In this document: positions 55,607-64,000 of the stretch, piece after piece
Position numbering within the stretch: the stretch's first letter is position 1
Layout of the letters: every line of letters starts with the position of its first letter
Assembly (NCBI RefSeq): GCF_001007995.1
Contig: NZ_CP011389.1
Location: 1,364,001-1,428,000, forward strand
Direction of reading: 5' to 3'
Length of the DNA stretch: 64,000 nt
Origin: Deinococcus soli (ex Cha et al. 2016)
GTDB lineage: Bacteria; Deinococcota; Deinococci; Deinococcales; Deinococcaceae
The notes under the pieces: model-generated
Database searches by the model: none
The model's input: the letters and a program-made list of their open reading frames with translations, nothing else
Told to the model about the DNA's origin: nothing
Program-made: the position numbers and the translations under genes

Positions 55607-55648
55607 GTGACCCGTTCAACCCTCTGCCCGTCCGGGGCCCTGCCGTGA
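55607..55648 (+). CDS. Possible 13-residue leader peptide of crtD
   Basis: TATGCT (55594-55599) is seven bases upstream of GTG at 55607, the usual leaderless geometry. The frame MTRSTLCPSGALP ends at TGA 55646-55648, which overlaps the crtD GTG start (GTGA). Since crtD has no ribosome binding site of its own, translation of this mini-frame could deliver ribosomes to it. The alternative is that crtD simply starts elsewhere. Confidence 0.4.
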   Translation: MTRSTLCPSGALP

Positions 55649-57084
55649 GACGCACGCCGCAGCATGTCGCGGTGATCGGCGCGGGCTTCGCGGGGTTGGC
55701 GGCGGCGCTGCGGCTGGCGCGGGCGGGCGCGCGGGTGACGGTGCTGGACGCCCTGGACGGCCCCGGCGGGAAGGCGGCGCTGGGCCTGACAGAGTTCTCC
55801 AGCGGGCCGACCGTGGTGACGATGCCGCAGGTGTTCCGCGCGCTGCACGCCCGCCTGGACCTGCCCGCGCCGGAGCTGAGCGCGGCGCGGCCCACCACGA
55901 CGTACCACGCGCCGGGCGGGCGGCTGTTCGCACCTGAGGCGCTGCATGTGGCGGGCAGCCTGGAGCCGACGCTGGCGCAGCTCTCCCGCGCCGAGGGGCG
56001 GCGGTACGCGGCGCTGCTCGCGTCGTCCCGGCGGATGTACCTGGACGCGCAGGACACGTTCCTGTTCGCGCCGCCGCCCGGCCCGGCCCGGCTGGCGCGC
56101 TACGCGCTGACCCGGGGGCGGCGGGCCGCGCCGCTATCCCCCCTGCACCGATTCGTGCGGTCCGGGCCGTTCCTGACGCCGTTCTGGCTGCGGTTCGCCA
56201 CGTACCTGGGCGCCGACCCGTACCGCGCGCCCGCCGTGCTGCACAACATCGCGTGGGTGGAACTCGGGTACGGCGTGTGGCACCTGCGCGGCGGCCTGCT
56301 GGATCTGGCCCGCACCCTGCACGCGCAGGCCGAGGCGCTGGGCGTGCGCTTCGAATTCGGCACGCGCGTCACCAGCCTCAGCGCGCACGGGGGCCTGATC
56401 CTGGGCGCACACACCAGTCAGGGCGCGTTCGCGGCCGACGCCTGGGTCAGCGCCGCCGACCGGGCGTTGACCCTCTCCTGGCTGGGCAGTGCGGAGAAAC
56501 CCACCCCGCGCGGCGTGAGCGGCTTCGCGCTGCAACTCCAGCTCTCGGAGGACCAGGGGCAGGCGCACCACATCTTCTGGCCCGCCGAGTACGCCCGCGA
56601 GTGGCGCGACATCCGCGCCGGACGCCTTCCGCGCGACCCGACGCTGTACCTGCACCTGGACGGCACGCGGGCGTTCCTGCTCGTGAACGCCCCGCCCGAC
56701 CCCGGCGTCACCGACCGCCCCGAGGAGTACGGCGCGTGGCTCCTGGCACGGGTGCAGGAGCGGCTGCGGGACACGCTGGGCGGCCCGCTGCCCGTCGCGG
56801 ACTGGCGGGCCCTGTCCCCGGCGGAGTACGCCCGCACCGCGAAGGGCGGCGCGCTGTACGGCCGCGCCCCGCACGGCCTGACCGGCAGCCTCCGCCCCGG
56901 CTGGCAGCTGCCGCACGCACGGAACCTGGTGCAGGTGGGCGGCACGGTGCATCCCGGCGGCGGGGTACCCCTGAGCGTCCTGAGCGGCTGGAACGGCGCC
57001 GGGCAGCTGCTGGGCCTGACCTTCGACGACCTGGACGGCCGTCAGGTGCCGCAGGGAACGGAGGTGTGGCCATTCGGGCTCTGA
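55645..57084 (+). CDS. crtD: Carotenoid 3',4'-desaturase, CrtD-like
   Basis: CrtI-family FAD oxidoreductase of 479 residues. N-terminal Rossmann VAVIGAGFAGLAAALRLARA and substrate region GGKAALGLTEFSSGPTVVTM, C-terminal HPGGGVPLSVLSGWNGA. In deinoxanthin synthesis CrtD introduces the 3',4' double bond. The middle helix PYRAPAVLHNIAWVELGYGV with GGLLDLARTL matches the CrtD branch (DR2250-like). The GTG at 55645 overlaps a possible mini-ORF. Its 3' end overlaps the P450 gene by 19 bases, so the two are cotranscribed. Confidence 0.83.
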   Translation: MRRTPQHVAVIGAGFAGLAAALRLARAGARVTVLDALDGPGGKAALGLTEFSSGPTVVTMPQVFRALHARLDLPAPELSAARPTTTYHAPGGRLFAPEALHVAGSLEPTLAQLSRAEGRRYAALLASSRRMYLDAQDTFLFAPPPGPARLARYALTRGRRAAPLSPLHRFVRSGPFLTPFWLRFATYLGADPYRAPAVLHNIAWVELGYGVWHLRGGLLDLARTLHAQAEALGVRFEFGTRVTSLSAHGGLILGAHTSQGAFAADAWVSAADRALTLSWLGSAEKPTPRGVSGFALQLQLSEDQGQAHHIFWPAEYAREWRDIRAGRLPRDPTLYLHLDGTRAFLLVNAPPDPGVTDRPEEYGAWLLARVQERLRDTLGGPLPVADWRALSPAEYARTAKGGALYGRAPHGLTGSLRPGWQLPHARNLVQVGGTVHPGGGVPLSVLSGWNGAGQLLGLTFDDLDGRQVPQGTEVWPFGL

Positions 57085-58250
57085 GCACGCTGCCCGAACC
57101 GCCGACCCGTCCGGGGAACGGGCACCTGCAGGACTGGGCGCTGCGGCCGCTGCCGCTGATCGAGGAGGGCGCGGCGCGGGCGCGCGCGGCGGGTGGGGAC
57201 GTGTTCCGGTTGCGGCTGGGCCTCCCGGCGGTGGTGGGGGTGGGGGCAGCGTGGAACCGGGCCGTGCTGACGGACCTGGGCACGTTCCGCAGTGCGGGGA
57301 GCCTGTCGCGGATCGTGCCGTACCTGTCGGGCGGGGTGATCCTGTCGGACGCGCCGGGGCACGCGGGGCGGCGTTCGCTGATGAATCCGGGCTTCGGGCG
57401 GGCGCACCTGCTGGCCTTGCAGGCGCGGACGCGGGCAGCCCTGCCGAGCGTGCCGGGCGGGGCGTTCGATGCGCTGGCCTGGGCGGACGGCGCGGTGCTG
57501 CGGCTGCTGAACGCCGCGTATTTCAGTGGGGAGTTCGATGAGGGCCTGCTGCACGCGTTCCTGGCGCCGCTGCGCCGACCGTTTCCGGTTCCGGCGGTGC
57601 CGCGTCCGCTGCTGTTCGCACGGGTGGACGCGGAGGTGCGCCGCCTCGCGCACGCCCGGCTCCGGGAGCACGGGCACGACGACCTGCTGGCGGTGCTGGC
57701 CCCCCTGCCGGGCGGGCTGGAGGAGGTGCGGGTGTCGCTGGCCGCCGCGCACGATACGACCACGCACGCGCTGGCGTACGCGATCTGGTTCCTGGCGCGG
57801 CACCCGCAGTGGCACGCGCCCACGCGCCACGCGGCGGTGCTGAAGGAGGTGTTGCGCCTGTACCCGCCGGGCTGGATGGGCAGCCGCCGCCTGAGCCGCG
57901 ACCTGATCTGGGGGGGTGTGCGGCTGCCGCGCGGGGCGCTGGCACTGTACTCCCCGTACCTGTCCGGGCGGGACCCGGCGGTGTGGGACCGTCCCGACGA
58001 GTTCGATCCGGGCCGCTGGGCGGGCAAACCCCCGGCGTGGGCGTACCTGCCGTTCGGCGGTGGGGAGCGGCTGTGCCTGGGCATGCACCTCGCGCAGCTG
58101 CTCATTCACGACGCGCTGGCGGCGCTACCGCCTCTGCACGCGGTGCGGGGCGACGCGACGCCGCTGCCGGGATTGACCCTCGGGCCGCGTGGGCCGCTGA
58201 TCGTGACCGCTGCGGGTGATGCCCGGTCAGTGGCCCCCGGTCCGCGTTAA
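57066..58250 (+). CDS. Cytochrome P450, CYP287-like carotenoid 2-hydroxylase
   Basis: P450 of 394 residues, no membrane anchor. Helix I motif [16 protein letters not shown], the E-x-x-R in [12 protein letters not shown], the PERF region [10 protein letters not shown] and the heme-binding loop [13 protein letters not shown] with Cys337 are all intact. CYP287A1 of D. radiodurans (DR2473) hydroxylates C2 of the beta ring; overlap with crtD and the neighbouring crtO/cruF support the same role here. GTG 57066 has GGAGG too close (one base), so the start is uncertain; a CTG at 57081 is another candidate. Confidence 0.85.
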   Translation: MAIRALSTLPEPPTRPGNGHLQDWALRPLPLIEEGAARARAAGGDVFRLRLGLPAVVGVGAAWNRAVLTDLGTFRSAGSLSRIVPYLSGGVILSDAPGHAGRRSLMNPGFGRAHLLALQARTRAALPSVPGGAFDALAWADGAVLRLLNAAYFSGEFDEGLLHAFLAPLRRPFPVPAVPRPLLFARVDAEVRRLAHARLREHGHDDLLAVLAPLPGGLEEVRVSLAAAHDTTTHALAYAIWFLARHPQWHAPTRHAAVLKEVLRLYPPGWMGSRRLSRDLIWGGVRLPRGALALYSPYLSGRDPAVWDRPDEFDPGRWAGKPPAWAYLPFGGGERLCLGMHLAQLLIHDALAALPPLHAVRGDATPLPGLTLGPRGPLIVTAAGDARSVAPGPR

Positions 58251-58260
58251 CCTGCCGGGA

Positions 58261-59511
58261 ATGACCGCGCCCGAGCCTGCCCCTGTCCTGCCGCCCGATC
58301 TGGCTCCGCCCGCCCCGGAGCGGGCCCTGGACACCGGGCCGGTGCGAGACCGGGCACCCCTGCCGGACGTGCTGCGCGGCGTGGCGCTGCTGGGCATCCT
58401 GATCGTGAACATGCAGGACTTCGCGGGGTTCTTGGAGTGGCAGCAGCGCGGCCTGGACCGCGCGGCGCAGGTCGTCACGGACACCCTAGCGAACGGGCGG
58501 TTCATCTCGATCTTCGCCATGCTGTTCGGGTGGGGCGCGGCGGGCATCCTGGCGCGGCGGGGGGTGGGGGTGTTCCTGCGGCGGCACGCGGCGCTGCTGG
58601 CGGTGGGGGCGCTGCATTACGTGCTGGTGTGGCACGGGGACATCATCAGCAACTACGCGACGCTGGCGCTGGCGCTGCTGCTGGTCGCGCACCTGTCGGC
58701 GCGGGCGCTGCTGGGCGCAGCCGGCGTGCTGGGCGCGTGGTGGCTGGGGCTGGCGCTGCTGGACGCCGCCGCGACTGCCAGCCGCACCGGGCCGCGCTTC
58801 GCCTTCCTGCCGGACCTGCTGCCCACGTACGGGGCGAACGTGCAGGAGCGGGCCGCCGAGTTCTGGCCGCTGCTCTTGCAGGGCAACCTGTTCAACGGCC
58901 CGTGGCTGGTGGCGCTGTTCTGCCTGGGTGCCGCCGCCGGGAAGGCCGGGCTGCTGACCCGCCCGGAGGAGCACCGGCCCCTGTTGCGGCGGCTGGCGGT
59001 GGGGGGGCTGGGTGTGGGGTTGCCGCTGGGCGCGCTGCTGGCGTACCTGAACACCCGGGCCGATTATGCGGCGGGCACGCTGGCACTGCCGGTGCGCATG
59101 GCGGGCGGACTGGCGGGCGCGCTGGGGTACGTGGGCGTGCTGGGGCTGCTGGCCGCGTCGGGTCGGCTGGGCGCGTGGCGCATCTTTGCGGCGAGCGGGC
59201 GAATGGCCATGACGAACTACCTCACGCAGAGCGTGATCATGACGCTGATCTTCTACCCGTACGGGCTGCACCAGGGGTTCGGCTGGGTGTCGGGCGCCCC
59301 GGCGGCCGGGACGGGCGAGGCGTTCCCGTACAGCGGTGAGTTCGCGGCGTGGGGCGCGGCGCAGACGCTAGCACTGGCGCTGCTCGTGGGGCTGGCGCAG
59401 CTGCCGCTGAGCGCGTGGTGGCTCTCGCGCTTCGGGCGGGGGCCGGTGGAGGCACTGGTGCGCCGGGTGGCGTACGGGCCTGCGGCCCGGCAGAATCGTG
59501 GGCATGACTGA
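58261..59511 (+). CDS. DUF418 family membrane protein
   Basis: Membrane protein of 416 residues with about ten hydrophobic helices and a Pro-rich N-terminal tail (residues 1-35). DUF418 hallmarks: [34 protein letters not shown] and the C-terminal [20 protein letters not shown]. Function of the family unknown; possibly a transporter or acyl carrier related to OpgC-like proteins. ATG 58261 is seven bases after TAACCT, leaderless. Overlaps the next gene by eight bases. Confidence 0.85.
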   Translation: MTAPEPAPVLPPDLAPPAPERALDTGPVRDRAPLPDVLRGVALLGILIVNMQDFAGFLEWQQRGLDRAAQVVTDTLANGRFISIFAMLFGWGAAGILARRGVGVFLRRHAALLAVGALHYVLVWHGDIISNYATLALALLLVAHLSARALLGAAGVLGAWWLGLALLDAAATASRTGPRFAFLPDLLPTYGANVQERAAEFWPLLLQGNLFNGPWLVALFCLGAAAGKAGLLTRPEEHRPLLRRLAVGGLGVGLPLGALLAYLNTRADYAAGTLALPVRMAGGLAGALGYVGVLGLLAASGRLGAWRIFAASGRMAMTNYLTQSVIMTLIFYPYGLHQGFGWVSGAPAAGTGEAFPYSGEFAAWGAAQTLALALLVGLAQLPLSAWWLSRFGRGPVEALVRRVAYGPAARQNRGHD

Positions 59512-59989
59512 CTCGAAGCCGCTGCGGGTGCTGGCGCTGTGCCTGGGGAACATCTGCCGCAGTCCGCTGGCCGAGGCGCTGCTGCGCCGTGAACTGGAGG
59601 CGGCGGGCGTGCCGGCGGTCGTGGACAGCGCCGGGACGGGCGCGTGGCACGTCGGGGAACTGGCGGACCCGCGCAGCCGGGAGGTCGCGGCCCGCCACGG
59701 CCTGACCCTGGACGGCCGGGCGCGGCAGCTGGACGCGGCAGATTATTACGAGCAGGACGTGATCCTGGCGATGGACGCCTCGAACCTGCACGACGCGCGC
59801 CGCCTGGGTCCACCGAACGCGGAGGCGCGCCTGACGCTGATGCGGGCGTTCGATCCGCTCGCGCCGGGCGCGGACGTGCCGGACCCGTACTACGGCGGCG
59901 CGGACGGCTTCACGCAGATGTACGAGATGCTGGAACGCAGCGCGCGGGAGTTCGCGCGGCGGGCGGCGGCGGGGGCACTGGGGGGGTAA
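59504..59989 (+). CDS. Low-molecular-weight protein tyrosine phosphatase
   Basis: Phosphatase of 161 residues. The P-loop is [12 protein letters not shown] (C-x5-R-S) with Cys at about residue 15 and the general acid in VPDPYYGG. Regulates tyrosine-phosphorylated proteins, or low-molecular-weight arsenate reductase-like substrates less likely. ATG at 59504 overlaps the DUF418 stop; a GTG at 59498 is possible. CAGAAT lies at seven bases upstream. Confidence 0.9.
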   Translation: MTDSKPLRVLALCLGNICRSPLAEALLRRELEAAGVPAVVDSAGTGAWHVGELADPRSREVAARHGLTLDGRARQLDAADYYEQDVILAMDASNLHDARRLGPPNAEARLTLMRAFDPLAPGADVPDPYYGGADGFTQMYEMLERSAREFARRAAAGALGG

Positions 59990-60032
59990 GGCGGTGGGAG
60001 CATCGTGAGAATCGCGCGCTAGACTGCGGGGC

Positions 60033-60614
60033 ATGGATAACCGCACGAACCTGGACGACTACCTCGCGGGGCTGGGCATCAGCGACGCGGACGAGAGCGA
60101 GCTGCCGCCGCCCGCTCCCGACGCGGCCCCCAGCGCCCCCACGCTGGAAGCCGCGCCGGAAGACCCTCGCGCGGCGCTGGAACGCTTCCTGCAGGGCCTC
60201 GTGACCCGCATCGACCCGGACCTGTCCGTGACGGTCCGCGAAGCCGAGGACGCCCTGGAAGCCGAGATCACCGGTGAGCACGCCGCGCGCCTCGCCGGGC
60301 GTGACGGCCGCACGCTGGGCGCCATTGAGGTGCTGGCGTACACGGTCCTCGCCAAGCAGGAGGGCCGCGGGCACCTGCGCGTCCGCGTGGACGTCGGCGG
60401 CTTCCGCAAGCGGCAGGCCGACACCCTGACGAAACTCGCCGAGCGGCTCGCGGTGCAGGTCGCCAAGAGCGGCGAACCGCACGAGCTGCAGCCCATGCCG
60501 CCCGCCGAACGCCGCGTGATCCACATCGCGCTGAAGGAGCACCCGGACGTCATGAGCGAGTCCGTGGGCGAGGGCGCCGCCCGCCGCCTGATCATCCGAC
60601 CCCGGCACGGGTGA
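60033..60614 (+). CDS. khpB: KhpB/Jag RNA-binding protein
   Basis: RNA-binding protein of 193 residues. Residues about 45-120 form a type II KH domain ([36 protein letters not shown] with the G-x-x-G replaced by G-R-D-G-R-T), residues about 120-193 an R3H domain (YLK-like [30 protein letters not shown]). KhpB with KhpA binds small RNAs and mRNAs and is normally next to yidC; here it stands alone. Residues 15-45 are an acidic, Pro-rich linker. TAGACT seven bases before the ATG. Confidence 0.85.
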   Translation: MDNRTNLDDYLAGLGISDADESELPPPAPDAAPSAPTLEAAPEDPRAALERFLQGLVTRIDPDLSVTVREAEDALEAEITGEHAARLAGRDGRTLGAIEVLAYTVLAKQEGRGHLRVRVDVGGFRKRQADTLTKLAERLAVQVAKSGEPHELQPMPPAERRVIHIALKEHPDVMSESVGEGAARRLIIRPRHG

Positions 60615-60737
60615 GATGACGTCCGTCTGTTCCGTCGACCACCCGGCACTTCACCGGGTGGTCTCCTCCACTCCCGGACGTCATCCGGCTCCTTCTCGCT
60701 CCGCTCGGGTTGAATGGTCCTCACCGACCATTCAACC
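60615..60737. repeat. Dispersed repeat element B: three stacked stem-loops
   Basis: An 11-base stem GATGACGTCCG/CGGACGTCATC (60615-60625/60675-60685) encloses a 10-base hairpin GACCACCCGG/CCGGGTGGTC (60637-60646/60654-60663). A further 12-base hairpin GGTTGAATGGTC/GACCATTCAACC (60708-60719/60726-60737) follows, opening with CTCGGGTTGAA shared with the 43.2 kb element. It starts right after the khpB stop and ends at the prmC ribosome binding site. Confidence 0.7.
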
Positions 60738-60746
60738 GGAGTGATT

Positions 60747-61583
<837 letters not shown>

Positions 61584-61636
61584 TGTAGGCCCAGGCCCTG
61601 TGCTTACATTGAAATAGCTCATGGCATCCTGATCTC

Positions 61637-62017
61637 GTGATACGCCTGAACGCAAAAGACTTCCCTTCACTCACCTTTTCGCCAGATGATCCTGTGCTGG
61701 CGATGGTGCTGGATCAAGAGTCACAACGTTTTGTCGTGGGCGTGCAAGCTGCTTACATTGAACCAAGCATAGAGCTCATCGGCGTTCGCGTGGAACTCTG
61801 CGCATGGTCGAACCTCACGCTGATGGCAGAGGTCGAGAACCAAGGCCATGCCACGGTGGATCAACTTCCAAGCGAGCTCAGTGATATTTGCGAGTTTGAG
61901 ATGCAACCGAACGGGTCAATCCGCGTGGCCGGCTTTCTACGTCAGGCTTACGGGTGGTGCGAGATGACGTTCCAGAACCCAAAGATGGCGGTGGAGTATT
62001 GCCATGAAAATTCGTGA
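61637..62017 (+). CDS. Orphan protein of lower GC
   Basis: Encodes 126 residues I do not recognise. Beta-rich start (IRLNAKDFPSLTFSP), a middle FVVGVQAAYIEPSIELIGVR and an aromatic end FLRQAYGWCEMTF, with four cysteines. GC content is clearly lower than that of the neighbours, and several codons (for instance AGA-free but AAG/TTT rich) are atypical. Possible immunity or effector-related orphan, but no evidence. GTG start at 61637; the sequence TGCTTACATTGAA occurs twice (61611 and 61751 regions). Confidence 0.55.
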   Translation: MIRLNAKDFPSLTFSPDDPVLAMVLDQESQRFVVGVQAAYIEPSIELIGVRVELCAWSNLTLMAEVENQGHATVDQLPSELSDICEFEMQPNGSIRVAGFLRQAYGWCEMTFQNPKMAVEYCHENS

Positions 62018-62026
62018 GCACACGCC

Positions 62027-63406
62027 TTAGCTCTGGGCGTCGAGCTGCCCGCCCCGTTTCCGCGCCAGGGCGTCGCGCATGGCGGTCAGGCGCGCGCCGT
62101 GCAGGGGATAGACGCTCAGGATCGCCAGGGCCAGCAGCGCGCCCGTGATGGGCGGGATGGTCATGAAGAACCGGAAGCCGTCGGCGACCGCGCCGGGCTG
62201 CACGGTCAGTGTGGGGTCGTAGCCGCTGGCGCGGGTGACGGCCCCGAACACCTGGGAGGTCAGGGCGGTGCTGAGGGTGGTGATGAAGCCCGCCATGCCG
62301 TAGTACATGCCCTCGCGGCGCTGTCCGCTGCGGAGCTCGTCGTCGTCGATGACGTCGGCGAGGATCACGTCGCCCATCAGGATCAGGCCCGCGAGGGCCG
62401 CGCCGAACAGCACGGTGGTGATCGCGGCGCCCACCAGCGAGTTCACGAGGGCCAGCGGGATAAGCGAGACGGCGGTCAGGCCGAAGGCGAGCATCAGCGT
62501 GCCGCGGGGGCCCAGGCGCGGCGCGATGAAGGTCCGCCAGGGGTACAGCGCCAGCCCGGCGGTCACGAACGCCCCGGCGAGGAGGAGGGTGGTGGCCGCG
62601 CCGCCCTCGATCCCGAGGCTGTAGCGGACGTAGAAGCCCATCCCGGCGGCCAGGGTGCCGGTCGCGAAGAAGCGCATGGTGAGGGCCGCGACGACGATCA
62701 GGAACGCGCGGTGCGTGAACGTGGCGCGCAGCGCAGTGAGGAAGCCCAGTTCACGCCCTGCGCTGCCGGGCCGTTCGAACAGACCGCCCAGCCCGGTGAA
62801 GATCGCGGCGGCGGCCAGCGCGGCGAACACCCAGGCCATGGCGGTCCACCCGATCATGCCGGCCAGCAGGGGCGGCAGCGCCAGCCCGACGAGCAACCCG
62901 AAGATCTGCACGGCGTTCATGCGCCACGCGACGTCGGTGCGTTCGCGGTAGGTGCGGAACATCTCGGGCAGCAGCGCCAGGTAGCCGGTGCCGACGGCGG
63001 TGGCGAAACCCTCCCACAGGATGAACATCACCACGAAGTACACGAGCAGCGCGACCGGCTGATCGGTGCCGCTGAACGGCGCGCTGAACAGCAGGCCGAA
63101 CAGCAGCAGGCTGGGCAGCGCCCCGAAGCGCACGTACGGGATGCGGCGGCCCCAGCGGCTGCGGGTGCGGTCACTCAGGAAGCCGATCAGGGGGTTGTTC
63201 GCGGCGTTGTACAGCGCAAAGAGCGTCATGGCGGTCGCCGCCCAGGTCGGGTTCAGTTTCAGGTGGTCCACGTAGTACAGCAGCAGGAAGCTGGTGGTCT
63301 GCGCGGGGATGGTCAGCCCGAAGTTCATGATCGCGTAGCGCCAGCGCTGCGCGGTGGTGGTGTCGGGCGTCAGTTCGGCGGGCGCGGCGGCGGCGGGCAC
63401 GGTCAC
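62027..63406 (-). CDS. GPH-family sugar:cation symporter
   Basis: Major facilitator type transporter of 459 residues with twelve helices. Signature of the glycoside-pentoside-hexuronide group: ALYNAANNPLIGFLSDRTRS, RWGRRIPYVRFG, and DVIDDDELRSGQRREGMYYG. Couples sugar or glycoside uptake to proton or sodium. GTG start overlapping the upstream deacetylase gene's stop by four bases, so they form an operon, suggesting import of an oligosaccharide to be deacetylated. Confidence 0.88.
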   Translation of the reverse strand: MTVPAAAAPAELTPDTTTAQRWRYAIMNFGLTIPAQTTSFLLLYYVDHLKLNPTWAATAMTLFALYNAANNPLIGFLSDRTRSRWGRRIPYVRFGALPSLLLFGLLFSAPFSGTDQPVALLVYFVVMFILWEGFATAVGTGYLALLPEMFRTYRERTDVAWRMNAVQIFGLLVGLALPPLLAGMIGWTAMAWVFAALAAAAIFTGLGGLFERPGSAGRELGFLTALRATFTHRAFLIVVAALTMRFFATGTLAAGMGFYVRYSLGIEGGAATTLLLAGAFVTAGLALYPWRTFIAPRLGPRGTLMLAFGLTAVSLIPLALVNSLVGAAITTVLFGAALAGLILMGDVILADVIDDDELRSGQRREGMYYGMAGFITTLSTALTSQVFGAVTRASGYDPTLTVQPGAVADGFRFFMTIPPITGALLALAILSVYPLHGARLTAMRDALARKRGGQLDAQS

Positions 63407-64000
63407 GCCTGCCCCCGCAGGGTGCGTTGCAGCGCGCGGTACGTGGTGGTCTTCACGCCGCTGCGCGCGAGCACGGCCGGGAAGTCCGGCGAGAGGAACG
63501 CGGCGTGGTTCGCCACGCGGCCCGCCCAGTCGCCGCAGATGGCGCGCAGTTCGGGCGTGTCCCGCGCCGGATGCAGGATGAAGTGCGTCAGGCCCGCCGG
63601 GAGGCCCGTCAGGATCTCCTCGATCAGCGGAAGGTGGTCCCCGCCCACGTGCAGCGGCAGCATCACGAGGTGATCCACGAGGGGCACGCCCCGCGCCGCC
63701 AGCGTGCGGGTCAGCGCGGCCATCTGCGCGGCCTCGGCTTCACCCAGGCCGTGCGAGCGCCACCCGGCCTCGTCCAGGCGCGGGAGCATCGGCACGATTC
63801 CTCGGGGCAGGGCGGCGTCCAGGCACGCCTGGAGGAACTTGGGGTGCGCGGCGGCCCCCATGTGCGCGTCCACGTGCGAGACCTCGATGCCCCAGTCCAG
63901 GGCGCGGCTCACCTGTGCGTCCAGCTCAGCGCGGGCAGCTGCCGGGTCCGCCTGGGCCTGCACGGCCTCCACGCCGGCGTGCATGAAACCCTGCGGGTCG
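63403..64000 (-). CDS. ChbG/YdjC family deacetylase, 5' end cut by the window
   Basis: At least 199 residues of a carbohydrate deacetylase; the frame remains open to the window edge, so the N-terminal catalytic part with its first metal ligand is missing. Visible motifs are EVSHVDAHMGAAAHP (metal histidines and Asp) and THFILHPA. ChbG removes acetyl groups from chitooligosaccharides, YdjC-like enzymes from other acetylated sugars. Cotranscribed with the GPH transporter downstream. Confidence 0.82.
   Translation of the reverse strand, partial: DPQGFMHAGVEAVQAQADPAAARAELDAQVSRALDWGIEVSHVDAHMGAAAHPKFLQACLDAALPRGIVPMLPRLDEAGWRSHGLGEAEAAQMAALTRTLAARGVPLVDHLVMLPLHVGGDHLPLIEEILTGLPAGLTHFILHPARDTPELRAICGDWAGRVANHAAFLSPDFPAVLARSGVKTTTYRALQRTLRGQA

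Overview
The window looks like a chromosomal segment of a Deinococcus species. Base composition is very GC-rich. It carries a homologue of the Deinococcus PQQ-repeat kinase RqkA and the four enzymes that turn gamma-carotene into deinoxanthin. About two dozen genes begin 5-9 nt after a TANNNT -10 box with no room for a ribosome binding site, the leaderless promoter style known from Deinococcus. I see no phage, insertion sequence, CRISPR array, rRNA operon or replication origin. Most genes are core or housekeeping genes.

Layout. 1-6.4 kb: a truncated gene, a GNAT acetyltransferase, tRNA-Asn, a complete five-gene branched-chain amino acid ABC importer (livJ-H-M-G-F) closed by a strong hairpin, and a guanidinium exporter gene (gdx/sugE) whose leader may be a divergent guanidine-I riboswitch. 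6.4-14.2 kb: pyrD, an Rrf2 iron-sulfur regulator, a GNAT, a multiply frameshifted secreted-protein pseudogene, and a set of molybdenum-hydroxylase accessory genes (MocA-like, CoxG, CoxD, CoxE) without the enzyme they should serve. 14.2-22.2 kb: a beta-propeller lipoprotein, an ABC-2 exporter pair, a TPR-GGDEF protein, the RqkA-like kinase and tatA. 22.5-34.4 kb: comM/yifB, folC, tRNA-Lys, rlmB, an epimerase, an S1C protease, an EVE protein, a 31-residue membrane microprotein, an acyltransferase, glyA, a GAF/HD-GYP phosphodiesterase, and an XRE regulator with a membrane partner behind a well-formed promoter and operator. 34.5-40.8 kb: gltD and gltB (glutamate synthase). 41-49.9 kb: two phosphoesterases, an M24 peptidase, an alpha/beta hydrolase, a pabB-pabA fusion with pabC, and small genes.

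49.97-58.25 kb is the most distinctive region. It holds crtO, a Nudix gene, cruF, a PlsC-like acyltransferase and a GT2 glycosyltransferase in overlapping order, then a secreted protein gene, then crtD overlapping a CYP287-like P450. CrtO (4-keto), CruF (1'-hydroxyl), CrtD (3',4'-desaturation) and the P450 (2-hydroxyl) together account for every deinoxanthin tailoring step. The acyltransferase and glycosyltransferase suggest the product may also be glycosylated and acylated. The backbone genes (crtE, crtB, crtI, lycopene cyclase) are not here. The window ends with a DUF418 membrane protein, a low-molecular-weight phosphatase, khpB, prmC, a lower-GC orphan, a GPH-family sugar symporter and a truncated ChbG/YdjC deacetylase.

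Intergenic DNA carries several related hairpin elements (43.2, 45.7 and 60.6 kb, perhaps 48.4 kb) that share sequence modules and look like a dispersed repeat family. Function assignments rest on recognisable motifs and gene order only; no database search was possible.
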